This document shows, one piece after another, positions 8,198 to 17,100 of a DNA stretch of 64,000 bases. The DNA is taken from NCBI RefSeq assembly GCF_003711105.1, contig NZ_CP023865.1:1462001-1526000 (forward strand). Reading direction: 5' to 3'. Under the pieces are notes generated by a model. The model ran no database searches. It saw nothing but the letters and a program-made list of their open reading frames with translations, and had not been told where the DNA came from. The translations under genes were made by a program, and so were the position numbers. This DNA is from Actinoplanes teichomyceticus ATCC 31121 (lineage in GTDB: Bacteria; Actinomycetota; Actinomycetes; Mycobacteriales; Micromonosporaceae). The stretch's first letter is position 1, and every line of letters starts with the position of its first letter.

Positions 8198-8823
8198 GGA
8201 TACTCCTGTGGCGTTGGAACGGATCGGGCATGGCGACGTCGACGGATCTGCTGGGCAAGTCCGCCCATCGGCTCGGCCAGCAGGATGAGTTCTTCGAAGA
8301 TCCGTTCAGAGGCGGCCTTCGTCAGCCGATTGAACTGGGGACCCGGCGCGATTCCGCGCGAACTACGAGCGACGATCCGTGCGTCGCTGAGCCGCTGCAG
8401 CGCGGCATCGATGACCCGCTCCTTCAGCCTTGAACCGCTGAGCAGCGCACGGGCGATCGGCTCAGCCTGCGTCCACTCGAAGCCGGCCGCGGCCGGACGC
8501 TCCGCACGCGGAATCGCTACCGCGAACAACACGACCAACGTAAGAACGGCACGGTCGTCCGCCGGCAAAATTCCGATACCTTCCTCGGCGAAGCGGGAAA
8601 CCACCGCGTCGTCGTACCCGGACAGATAGCCTGCCTCGGTTCTGAGCAGCACTCGGCCGGCCTGTGCCAGCATCTGCTCCACGACCAGCCGGAGCGGGGC
8701 CTCGGCCAAGGCTCGGAAGGCGTGGTGGGGAACGGGCCGCTCCGCGGTCTCGACCGCCGTGACGGCGGCTACCACCTCGGCCCGCCGCTGAGCCGGCAAA
8801 TCGTCGAGCGGGGATCCAGTCAT
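8194..8823 (-). CDS. Small winged-helix-like subunit B of the SMC operon
   Basis: Protein of 209 residues between the other small subunit and the SMC ATPase, coupled to both (ATGA at its start, GTGA at its end) and with a GAGGAG ribosome site. Its second half reads as a winged helix (ERVIDAALQRLSDARIVA, then PGPQFNRLTKAASERIFEE). The N-terminal half is helical (FRALAEAPLRLVVEQMLAQA). Size, position and fold suggest a MukE/KITE-type (JetB-like) accessory subunit that binds the kleisin and the SMC arms. Family assignment rests on context and secondary-structure impression, not on a signature motif. Confidence 0.6.
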   Translation of the reverse strand: MTGSPLDDLPAQRRAEVVAAVTAVETAERPVPHHAFRALAEAPLRLVVEQMLAQAGRVLLRTEAGYLSGYDDAVVSRFAEEGIGILPADDRAVLTLVVLFAVAIPRAERPAAAGFEWTQAEPIARALLSGSRLKERVIDAALQRLSDARIVARSSRGIAPGPQFNRLTKAASERIFEELILLAEPMGGLAQQIRRRRHARSVPTPQEYP

Positions 8824-9377
8824 GTTCGCTCCTCGGGTCGACCCGGCAGGACGTGATGTTCACGCCGCAGCTCCGCAACCTCTGCCGGCGTCCACAGGGC
8901 GACCGCTGGGCCCAGACGAACGACTCCGTCGCCGGCATCGGGTTGTAAGAATGCGCAGGCGCGCAGCACGCGCAGCGCCGACTTGCGGGCACGGTATCTG
9001 CCGTTCCTGCTGCTCTCTTCCGGCTCGGCCGACGGCGTCTCCAGTCCCTCGAGGGCCGTGAGCACCTGCTCTTCGGTAGCAGCGACACCGGGATATGGCG
9101 GCGCATCGGGATCCGGCCAGCAGGAGCGCAGGCAGGCCGCGAGTACCAGTTGGACCGTCGAGGTGGCTGACCGAGAGGCCTCCGAGAGAACCACCGGCTC
9201 ATGACCGTCGGGCCAGCTGAGAACGACTGCCGCAGACCCGTCCGGTAGAGACACGTCCACCAAGCCGCGTCCCGCGAGCAAGGCCGCGTCGCGCAATGCA
9301 TCCCGCTCTGTTCGGTCTAGTGGCTGAGGCAGGATTCTCAAGGCTCGGAGCTTTGCCAATTCGTAGGCGGCGCTCAC
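8820..9377 (-). CDS. Small winged-helix-like subunit A of the SMC operon
   Basis: Protein of 185 residues starting at a GTG that overlaps the upstream stop (GTGA). The N-terminal region mixes helix and strand (ALLAGRGLVDVSL, AAVVLSWPDGHEPVVL). The C-terminal part looks like a winged helix (ATEEQVLTALEGL, then KSALRVLRACAFLQPD, then VVRLGPAVALW). It is small and lies between the putative kleisin and the second small subunit, so I infer a KITE/MukE-like role. It shows little similarity to its neighbour, so the operon seems to encode two different small subunits where classical Wadjet has one JetB. Confidence 0.58.
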   Translation of the reverse strand: MSAAYELAKLRALRILPQPLDRTERDALRDAALLAGRGLVDVSLPDGSAAVVLSWPDGHEPVVLSEASRSATSTVQLVLAACLRSCWPDPDAPPYPGVAATEEQVLTALEGLETPSAEPEESSRNGRYRARKSALRVLRACAFLQPDAGDGVVRLGPAVALWTPAEVAELRREHHVLPGRPEERT

Positions 9378-10645
9378 CCCCTGTCACCTCTCTTCAGAGG
9401 CGAGCTCTCCGAATGCGGTGGCGTCGTTCCGTCGGTTCGTCGAAGCGTCATGGGGGTGGCGTAGCTGACTGGGCCAGGTGGGTCGACGAGCACGGCGTTC
9501 GAGAGCGTGACCTCCAACGGAATCTCGGGATCCGCGTGAGCGACCAAGGCGTTCACTACGACCTGCACGGCGCCGGCCCACGTGGCGTGGGTCATTCCGG
9601 ACAGTTCGGCTTCGCGAGCGCCCTGTAGCAGAAGCTGAATCGCGTACCACCGGCGTTCACGAAGAGCTGCGGCACGCTGCCGAGCCAGTTCCACCGGATC
9701 GACCCCGGTCGGCGTCTCCGCGGGTCTGGGCGGTCGCCGGCGGGCTGGTGCCGGACGGTATTCCCGGACGGTCGCGATGATTTCGTGAGGCTGGATCAGA
9801 AGAGTCGGAGGATCGAAGGCGGTGCTCGCGAACACCTCCGCAAGGTCTCCGAGAAAAGACCGCAGGGCCGCGGTTCGGTATTGCTCCGGCAGCAGCATCG
9901 AGAAGTCACGGGTTGCCTTGGCTCGCTCAAACAGCCGATCAAGGAACTCGTTGACGGCGGCGGAATAGCCCAGCGCGTCGGCGATCAGTAGCCTCCCGGC
10001 GTGCGACATCCGGGGAAAACGCTCGGAGGCCAGCTGGACGATACCGCGCGCGTCCTCCAGCAATTGGTCACCGGCGCGGTGATGGCGCCGTTCTGCGATC
10101 AGCTGCTCGAACTCGCGGCTACGCACGAGATGGCGAAGATGATCGGCGTTGATGGAGAGTTCGCGTCGCGCTTTGATCAACATACGTTCAACCGCGGCCT
10201 CGTCGGCGTCGCCCTCCTCCAGTGCGTCGCGGATCCGGCCCAGGAGCATCGCGATCTCCTGGACGCCTCCAACCTCGCTCAGGCGATCGAAGACCAGAAG
10301 GGCGGCGCTGCTCGTCGGATTGAAGAGGTACCTGTGCTCGTGCGGCTTGTCGCGTGACCGCTGCAACAGTCCCATCTCGACGAATAGGTGGAACCGGGAA
10401 TCGAACACTTGGAGGGGAACGACCTCGGCGCACGATGCCGCCAGTTGCGCTCGCGTCATACCATCTGACGATCCTGAATCACCGAACGCCGCATAAACCG
10501 CTTCGGCGACCCTCAGGGTGGCGGGGTCCTTACTGACTGCCCCGCTGTCGGACGCGATCGGCGCCACGAAAGCCGACAGGCGCTCAACCAGGCCCGAATA
10601 ATCGCCGTCATCGCCGGAGAAGAGATCCGGCCCGCTACCTTGCAC
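9374..10645 (-). CDS. jetA: MukF/JetA-like kleisin candidate, first gene of SMC operon
   Basis: Protein of 423 residues with a GTG start. An N-terminal winged-helix-like segment (VAEAVYAAFG, MTRAQLAASCAEVVP, FHLFVEMGLLQRSRDKPHEH) is followed by a long all-helical middle (residues about 130-290) and a C-terminal alpha/beta end (YAIQLLLQGAREAELSG, PLEVTLSNAVLVDP). This layout and its first position match JetA/MukF, which bridges the SMC heads and holds the small subunits. The assignment is by context. The gene leads a minus-strand unit of five overlapping genes ending at 3736. The AT-rich region upstream (10646-10866) contains a 16-bp palindrome. Confidence 0.6.
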   Translation of the reverse strand: MQGSGPDLFSGDDGDYSGLVERLSAFVAPIASDSGAVSKDPATLRVAEAVYAAFGDSGSSDGMTRAQLAASCAEVVPLQVFDSRFHLFVEMGLLQRSRDKPHEHRYLFNPTSSAALLVFDRLSEVGGVQEIAMLLGRIRDALEEGDADEAAVERMLIKARRELSINADHLRHLVRSREFEQLIAERRHHRAGDQLLEDARGIVQLASERFPRMSHAGRLLIADALGYSAAVNEFLDRLFERAKATRDFSMLLPEQYRTAALRSFLGDLAEVFASTAFDPPTLLIQPHEIIATVREYRPAPARRRPPRPAETPTGVDPVELARQRAAALRERRWYAIQLLLQGAREAELSGMTHATWAGAVQVVVNALVAHADPEIPLEVTLSNAVLVDPPGPVSYATPMTLRRTDGTTPPHSESSPLKRGDRG

Positions 10646-10823
10646 AGATGCCCCCGCGTTGACTACTCAGTCGCCATCGACCGGGATTCGGCGGAAACCT
10701 TATCCGGCAGCGTCACTCTTGAATCTAGAAACTGTGGCGCTTGATGTCGAATTGCCCCCTTGTGCTCTGGCGAATTCACCCGAATGCGCGACGTTAAGTC
10801 GCCGGTCATTCTTGCCGTAATGC

Positions 10824-10839
10824 TATGAGAATTCTCATA
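10824..10839. promoter_or_regulatory. Perfect 16-bp palindrome upstream of the SMC operon
   Basis: TATGAGAATTCTCATA is a perfect palindrome in the most AT-rich stretch of the window (about 10800-10866). That stretch separates the minus-strand SMC operon from a small plus-strand reading frame. Position about 180 bases before the first gene and perfect dyad symmetry suggest an operator or regulator site in a divergent promoter region. No regulator gene is adjacent. Confidence 0.45.
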
Positions 10840-10900
10840 AGATAAGAAAGCTGACGAAAAGGCCAAATGCTCCCTAATCGCACCAAGGAGGCGACTGTTG

Positions 10901-11071
10901 GTGAGCCGTGCCGTCGCCGATCAATTCCTCATGAACGAACCGCCCTCGGCTCCGCCGGGATCTCGGGTCCGGCCGGTCCTCGGCGAGTTCGCCGGGGCGA
11001 GCCCGCCGGCCGGTTCCGGGCGGGCGTCACCGGTTGCAGCGCCGTCGGTCTATCCGGTGAACTGTGGATGA
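10901..11071 (+). CDS. Small Pro/Ala/Ser-rich protein, possibly truncated
   Basis: A 56-residue frame starting VSRAVADQFLMNEPP, preceded by a good GGAGG (10887-10891) and by the AT-rich divergent promoter region. A TTG one codon earlier is better spaced and could be the true start. The sequence is rich in Pro, Ala, Ser and Gly after residue 12. The frame ends exactly where the transposase relic begins, so it may be the 5' stump of a gene cut by an insertion. I do not recognise a family. Confidence that it is expressed is modest. Confidence 0.35.
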   Translation: MSRAVADQFLMNEPPSAPPGSRVRPVLGEFAGASPPAGSGRASPVAAPSVYPVNCG

Positions 11072-11346
11072 CAGTGGGGTGGTTCGCATGGTGCATCATT
11101 CGGCCCGCCACCGGGTTGATCGACGACGTAGCGCAGTTTGCCCGGGTCCTTGATGCGGGGAGATTTCGGCTTCGGGATGATCGGTCCGGTGCCGCGCTGG
11201 CGGCGTGTCCGACGGAAGGTTTCGCTGCTGTGGCCTTTGTCGGCCAGCAGGGTGGCGGAACGTCCGCCGATCGCCGACCGGGCCGGCCGGCGGGCGGCCG
11301 TCGAGCAGGTCGAGAGCGCGGCTGATGTCGGGCACGTGCGCGCCAC
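11050..11346 (-). pseudogene. IS5-like DDE transposase remnant
   Basis: On the minus strand the frame contains LLADKGHSSETFRR and then GPIIPKPKSPRIKDPGKLRY, ending with YVVDQ. These are the conserved late segment of IS5-group transposases (the ADKGYDS...RRG...IP and the K(R/L)RYVVE region). Only about 100 residues remain. The upstream part is out of frame, and neither the full DDE triad nor clear terminal inverted repeats are visible. It is therefore a dead relic between the SMC operon and the PadR operon. The remaining bases to 11590 show no recognisable gene. Confidence 0.72.
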
Positions 11347-11596
11347 TGGTCAGTACGTAGCTCGGGTGCCGTTACCGTCGCAACTCGGTGGTGCTTCGAG
11401 CCCGGCTCACCCTTCCACTTCCTCGGTGTGTTCGAGCGCCTCGTCGCCGTGCTCCTTGACGATCTCGGCCCGCCGGTCCGGCGCTCGCCGTCCGAGATGG
11501 ACTTGCGGCCGCTGAGATCCGGCTCACCGGACGGCCACTCTCCCGCGCCGGCTGGTCCTGACCCGTGACGGCGGGGCGGCGCCGTTGTGCCGACCG

Positions 11597-11632
11597 ATAC
11601 CTAGATCTACGATGCATTCCACTTCTAGGTAT
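11597..11632. promoter_or_regulatory. Inverted repeat operator candidate for the PadR regulator
   Basis: ATACCTAGA at 11597-11605 and its exact reverse complement TCTAGGTAT at 11624-11632 form a 9-bp perfect inverted repeat with an 18-base spacer that itself begins TCTAC. It sits just before the ribosome site (AGGAGG, 11637-11642) of the PadR gene, so binding would block transcription or initiation. PadR proteins commonly autoregulate through dyads of this kind. Confidence 0.65.
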
Positions 11633-11647
11633 CCGAAGGAGGTGCCG

Positions 11648-12016
11648 GTGCGGGTCACCAAGGACCTCGTCGCCGCCTCGGCCATGCCGATCGTGCTGGG
11701 CATCCTGGCCGAGGGTGACAGTTACGGCTACGCCATCCTGCGCCGCATCAGCGAGCTGTCCGCCGGGGAGCTGGACTGGACCGAGGGCTTCCTGTACCCC
11801 CTGCTGCACCGGCTCGAGCGGCTCGGCCATGTCGAGTCGAGCTGGGCGGCGACCGGCGGGCGCCGGCGCAAGTACTACCGCATCACCGAGCAGGGCCTGG
11901 CCCAGCTGTCCGAGCAGCACCGCCAGTGGCAGACGGTGGTGGACGCGCTCAAGCAGATCTGGCCCAGCGCCGGCGACTTACGGCCGCTGACTTTCCCCCA
12001 GGAGGGCAACGCGTGA
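11648..12016 (+). CDS. PadR-family transcriptional regulator
   Basis: Protein of 122 residues from the GTG five bases after AGGAGG. It has the PadR winged helix: DLVAASAMPIVLGILAEGDS (helix 1), YGYAILRRISELSAGEL, the recognition region EGFLYPLLHRLERLGHVES and the wing GGRRRKYYRITEQGLAQL, then a C-terminal dimerisation helix. PadR proteins are usually repressors responding to small hydrophobic ligands. It overlaps the next gene (GTGA), a membrane protein with a permease-prefix-like domain. This is a common actinobacterial pair in which PadR controls its membrane partner. A dyad operator lies just upstream. Confidence 0.93.
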   Translation: MRVTKDLVAASAMPIVLGILAEGDSYGYAILRRISELSAGELDWTEGFLYPLLHRLERLGHVESSWAATGGRRRKYYRITEQGLAQLSEQHRQWQTVVDALKQIWPSAGDLRPLTFPQEGNA

Positions 12017-13374
12017 CAGTGACCAACGGTCCGGACGAGCTGGAGGCGCAGTTCACCCAGTGGCGCCGGTACGTACGCCGCCGCCCGGAGCTGCGAGCGT
12101 CCGACGCCGACGAGCTCGAGGACCACCTCCGCGACTCGGTCGACGAGCTCGTCGCCATCGGCCTGCGTTCCGACGAGGCGTTCCTCATCGCGGTCAAACG
12201 CATGGGCGGCCTCGACGAACTGTCCCGCGAGTTCGCCCGGGAACATTCCGAACGGCTGTGGAAGCAGCTGATGTTCACCGACGACACCGGGAAGAGCCGG
12301 TCGCAGCCTGACCTGATCGCGATGCTGGTCTGCGCGGCCGGCGCCGCCCTCTCGATCAAGGCGCCGGAGCTGTTCGGCAAGCGGTTCAACGGCGACGGGA
12401 CGTTCTATTCCACCAATCTCGCGCTGTTCGCGTTCCCCTGGCTGGCGGCCTTCCTGCTGTGGCGCCGACAGGCCGGCGCCCGGCTGTGCGGGGTGCTGCT
12501 GGCGCTGTTCACGCTCGGGGCCGTGGGGGCGAACGTCTACCCCGTCGCCGACGAATCGCAGTCGGTCGGTCTCACCGCGACCCACCTGCCCATCGCCCTG
12601 TGGTTCGTGGTCGGTCTCGCCTATGCGTCCGACGATCTGCGCTCGTCACGGCGGCGCATGGACTTCATCCGGTTCAGCGGCGAGTGGTTCGTCTACCTGG
12701 TGCTGATCGCCCTCGGCGGCGGGGTGCTGATCGCCTTCCTGTCCGGGACGTTCGACGCCATCGGCATCGGGTCGGACGAGTTCGTCTGGAACTGGCTGCT
12801 GCCCTGCGGCCTGGTGGCCGCAACCGTCGTCGCCGGGTGGCTCGTCGAGGCGAAACAGGGGGTCATCGAGAACATCGCGCCGGTGCTGACCCGGCTGTTC
12901 ACCCCGCTGTTCGCCGTGGTGCTGCTGGCCTTCCTGGTCACCGTGGGCTGGAACGGCAGCGGTATCGAGGTCAACCGGGAGACGCTGGTGCTGTTCGACC
13001 TCCTGCTGGCGGTGGTGCTGGGGCTGCTGCTGTACTCGATGTCGGCCCGCGACCCGCTGGCCCCGCGCGGCACGTTCGACATCCTGCAACTCGCCCTCGT
13101 GGCGAGCGCGCTGCTCATCGACGCGCTGGTGCTGTTCACCATGACCGGCCGCATCGCGGAGTACGGCACCACCCCGAACAACGTGGCGGCGCTCGGGGAG
13201 AACATCGTGCTGCTGGCCAATCTCACCTGGACCGCCTGGCTCCTGCTGGGCTTCGTACGCCGGCGGCGCGCCTTCGCCGTGATCGAACGCTGGCAGACCG
13301 CCTACCTGCCGGTGTACGCCGGCTGGATGTGGGCCGTCGTGCTGTTGCTGCCTCCGGTCTTCGGTTATCGGTGA
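12013..13374 (+). CDS. Permease-prefix-domain membrane protein, PadR partner
   Basis: Protein of 453 residues from a GTG inside the PadR stop. The soluble N terminus (QFTQWRRYVRRRPELRASDA, then DELEDHLRDSVDELVAIGL, AFLIAVKRMGGLDELSREFA) matches the permease prefix domain often found behind PadR regulators. About ten hydrophobic segments follow, for example FAFPWLAAFLLW, GVLLALFTLGAVGANVYPV and LFAVVLLAFLVTVGW. Its transported or sensed substrate is unknown. Expression should follow PadR because the genes overlap. Confidence 0.85.
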   Translation: MTVTNGPDELEAQFTQWRRYVRRRPELRASDADELEDHLRDSVDELVAIGLRSDEAFLIAVKRMGGLDELSREFAREHSERLWKQLMFTDDTGKSRSQPDLIAMLVCAAGAALSIKAPELFGKRFNGDGTFYSTNLALFAFPWLAAFLLWRRQAGARLCGVLLALFTLGAVGANVYPVADESQSVGLTATHLPIALWFVVGLAYASDDLRSSRRRMDFIRFSGEWFVYLVLIALGGGVLIAFLSGTFDAIGIGSDEFVWNWLLPCGLVAATVVAGWLVEAKQGVIENIAPVLTRLFTPLFAVVLLAFLVTVGWNGSGIEVNRETLVLFDLLLAVVLGLLLYSMSARDPLAPRGTFDILQLALVASALLIDALVLFTMTGRIAEYGTTPNNVAALGENIVLLANLTWTAWLLLGFVRRRRAFAVIERWQTAYLPVYAGWMWAVVLLLPPVFGYR

Positions 13375-13590
13375 CCCTGCCGGTCCGGGACAGCGCGAGC
13401 GGGGTCCGGATCACGTGCGCCCCGAGCCGCCGTCCGCTGTGGACCGCGGTGGCGCCGGGCCGCCCGGCTCCGGCGCCGAGGTGACCGTGCGGGACGCGCC
13501 TCTCCTGCGCACGGCCGGGCCGCCGGCCCGGTGGCCGGATATGGACAGGCGCGGATACGCTGGGCGCCGGTAGCGCCGACGGAGTGGGTG

Positions 13591-14034
13591 GTGTACATGG
13601 TTGCCGAATGGTTGATGACCCTGGCCGCCACCGGCGGCTCCGCGCTGGTGGGCGCCGCCGCGACCAGTGCCTGGGAGGCGGCCCGCGCCGGGATCGCCGG
13701 CCTGTTCGGGCGCGCCGGCGCCCGCCGCGCGGAGCTGGTGGGACAGTGGGCGGACGAGACCGCGGCCGCGCTGGCGCAGGCGCCGGCCGACCAGCTCGCC
13801 GTGGTGCGCGACCAGTCGGCGCGAGCCTGGCAGCAGCGGCTGGTGGACCTGGTCCGGGAGTACCCGGAGGTCGTCGATGAGCTGCGCTCGTGGGTCGAGC
13901 AGACGAAGCGCGACCTCCCGGAGCCCCGGCAGGGCTGGGTCAACACGTTCGTCGCCCGGGACAACGCCACGCAGTACAACGCGCCCGGCGGATCGATCGT
14001 CGTGAACAACACGGATGGCGGGACGGCCGATTGA
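13591..14034 (+). CDS. Bell-like effector with C-terminal amyloid-type motif
   Basis: Protein of 147 residues (GTG start with GGAG six bases before; ATG at 13597 is an alternative). The N terminus is a hydrophobic, Gly/Ala-rich helix (LAATGGSALVGAAATSAWEA) followed by amphipathic helices. This is the outline of the Bell domain, a small bacterial pore-forming-type domain compared with fungal HeLo proteins. The last 20 residues carry TQYNAPGGSIVVNN (about 127-140), nearly identical to a motif at the N terminus of the STAND protein encoded 138 bases downstream. In amyloid-signalling pairs the receptor templates the effector through this motif, which then kills the cell. The role is inferred from architecture. 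Confidence 0.75.
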   Translation: MYMVAEWLMTLAATGGSALVGAAATSAWEAARAGIAGLFGRAGARRAELVGQWADETAAALAQAPADQLAVVRDQSARAWQQRLVDLVREYPEVVDELRSWVEQTKRDLPEPRQGWVNTFVARDNATQYNAPGGSIVVNNTDGGTAD

Positions 14035-14171
14035 TCGAGGGTCGCGCCGTCTGATGGAGTGCAGGGCATGTCGGCATGTGGCAGGCCACGTCGGTCCCGT
14101 GAGGACAGCGCGACGATCGCGGCGCGTCCGGACCCGGTGGCGATGATCGGCGACTCCAGCCGGCGACCGCC

Positions 14172-17100
14172 GTGGTGACGGACCCGGCCGGCGCCGCGCC
14201 GCGAGACTCGGCGGACACGTCGTTCGTCGCGCAGACGCGCGGGCACCAGTACAACGCGCCCGGCGGCTCGGTGGTGGTCAACAATTACGGCGCCGGCCGG
14301 GGCGCCCGCGTCGCCGTTCCGTGGATGCTGCCGGAGCTGGGTGGCCGCCGGCCGATCGACCGGCCGGATCTGACCAGGAGGATGCTGGACTTCCTCAGCG
14401 ACGGGTCCGGCGCGACGATCGGTGTGACCACCGCGTTGCACGGCGCCGGCGGATTCGGCAAGACCACCCTTGCCTCGTACGTCTGCTCCCGGCCCGAGCT
14501 GCGCCGGCTGTTCCCCGGTGGTCTTCTCTGGCTCACCGTCGGCCAGGAGAAGTCCGGGCCCGAGCTGGCCAGCATGATCAACGATCTGTGTGTCCACCTC
14601 ACCGGCGAGCGCCCGTCCTTCACCGATCCGATGCAGGTCGGCTACTACCTCGGCAGTCTCCTGGACGAGCGGGAACCGACCCTTCTCGTCGTCGACGACG
14701 TGTGGACCGAGGACCAGCTCCGCCCCCTCCTGATCGGCGGCGAGCGCTGCACCCGCCTGGTCACCACCCGAGTGCCCGCGGTCATCGGGGACGACGCCCG
14801 GTTCATCCGCGTCGACCAGATGGAGCAGCAGGAGTCGGCGGCGCTGCTCGATGCCGGCCTGCACGGCGTCAGCCACGGCCAGCGGCGCAGGTTGCTCGAG
14901 CTCACCGGACGTTGGCCGCTGCTGTTGGCGCTGGTCAACGGCGCGTTGCGGCGTACCGTCCGGGACGGCGGGGACATGCGTGACGCCGCCCAGGACATGA
15001 TCGATCGCCTGTCGCAGTACGGGCCGGCGTCGCTCGACGTCCGCGTCGTCGACCGGCGGGACCGGGCGGTCGACACGACGGTGCAGGCCAGCATGGCGTT
15101 GCTCGGTGACCGCGACCGTGAGCGCTATCAGGAGCTCGCGATCTTCGCCGAGGACGTGGACATCCCGTTCGAGATGGTGGCCCGGCTGTGGCGGGCGACC
15201 GGCGGGTACGCCGACGGCGACGTGATCCGGGTGATGGACGATCTCGCCGACCTCTCGCTGCTGGCGGCGTACCGGCGGAATCCCCGGTCCCTGCGGCTGC
15301 ACGACGTCCTGCGGCAATATCTGCGCCACCTCTGCGGCGCGGATCTCCTCGCCCGGCTGAACGACACGTTCCTCGCCGCCAACCTCAGCGCGCTGGGCGC
15401 GGCCGCGGACCCGCCCTCGTGGTGGGCGCTCCCCGCTGATCAGGACTACCTGTGGCGCAACGTGCCCTATCACATCGCCGAGAGCGGGCGCACCGGCCAG
15501 CTGGAGAACCTGCTCACCGATCTGCGCTGGGTCGCCGAGAAGAGCTGGCGATACGACATGGCGGCGGTGGAGGCGGATCTCTCCCGCGCGGACTCGCCGA
15601 CGATCGTGAACCTGAAGGCCGCCCTCGCCCGCGAGTCCCATGTGCTGAGGCGGATCACCCCCAAGGACTCGTATCCCGGCGTGATCATGAGCCGGCTGGA
15701 GAAGACCGCGGCGATCAGCGCCGTCGTCGACCGGTACCGGAGAAATCTCGACCCGCCGGCGGAACGTATCGAGAATTTCTGGCCCCTGCCGGACCAGAGC
15801 GCCGCGCTGGTGCGGGTCTTCACCGAGAACGCGAACCCGATGCACGGCTGCCTGTTCTCCCCGGATGCCGCCCAGGTCATCACGGTCGGCGGGGGCGGTT
15901 CGGTCACCGTCTGGAGCCGGGAGACCGGGCAGCGGCTCTTCGATCTCGCCGGCCACACCGACACCGTCACCGGATGTGCCCTGTCGCCCGACGGTCTCAC
16001 GCTCGTCACCAGCAGCGCGGACGGCACCGTGCGGGTGTGGGACCTGCTCAGCCGCAAGCCGCGCACGCTGCTGACCGGGCACGACGGGGCGGTCAACGGT
16101 TGTGCGCTCACCGCTGACGGCTCGACGCTGCTCACCTTCGGCGACGACGGATCCGCGCGCACCTGGGACACCACCACCTGGGAACAGCGGGTGGTCTTCG
16201 GCCGGCACGGCTGCCGCGTGCTGGCGGGCGCGCTGTCCCCGGACGGCTCGTGGGCGCTGACCGCCAGCTCCGACGGGCGGGTACGGAAGTGGTGCACCGG
16301 CACCGGCGAGCAGCATGACGCGGTCAGCGCGCACATCGGCAGGGCCACCGCGTGCGACATCGCGCCCGACGGCACCTGGTTCGCCACCGGCGGCGACGAC
16401 ACCGTGATCCGGATCTGGGACGCGGCCACGATGCGGTACCGCCACGACCTCACCGGACACCGGGCCCGGGTCGGCGCGGTCGCCATCTGCGGCACCGGCA
16501 AACTGCTCGCCAGCGCCGGGGACGACCAGACCGTCCGGGTGCACGAGACCTCGTACTGGTCCACCCGGACCATCCTGCGCGGGCACAGCTGGTACGTGAC
16601 GGCTTGCCGGTTCAGCGCGGACGGGCAGTGGCTGCTCTCGTCCGGCTGGGACCGGTCCGCGCGCCTCTGGCGAGCCGACCAGACGGTGGAGGACGTGGTC
16701 GAGCCCGCGGCGCGGCGCCGGACGACCGCCTGTGCCGCATCCGCCAGGAGCGGCGACCCGGCCACGCCCCGGCTGGTGACCGGCGGGCGGGACGGCGAGA
16801 TCAACGTCTGGCAGCTCAGCGAGAACACGCATGCCGTGCTCGGACGATGCGGCGGGACGGTGCGCGGGGTCGACGTCGCCGCCGACGGAACGCTGGCGGT
16901 GAGCTGCAGCACCGACGGGGCGGTTCGGGTCTGGGACGTCGCCACGGGCGCCGAGCACCTGCTGGAGGACCCGGGCGGCACGCAGTTCGAGCGGTGCCGG
17001 ATCTCGCCCGACAAGCGCCTTGTCGCGGCCGCCTCCCAGGACGGCACCATCTCGGTCTGGTCATGGCCGGCACGCAGACTGGAGCACATCCTCGCCAGGC

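Noticed and set aside
11372..11920. A minus-strand gene opposite padR
   Set aside because: No domain, and it overlaps the clear PadR winged helix and its operator.
13365..16958. A 1197-residue minus-strand frame opposite the STAND gene
   Set aside because: It is the antisense shadow of the high-GC STAND gene. Composition is Gly/Arg/Pro/Val-rich without domains, while the plus strand has clear NB-ARC and WD40 motifs.
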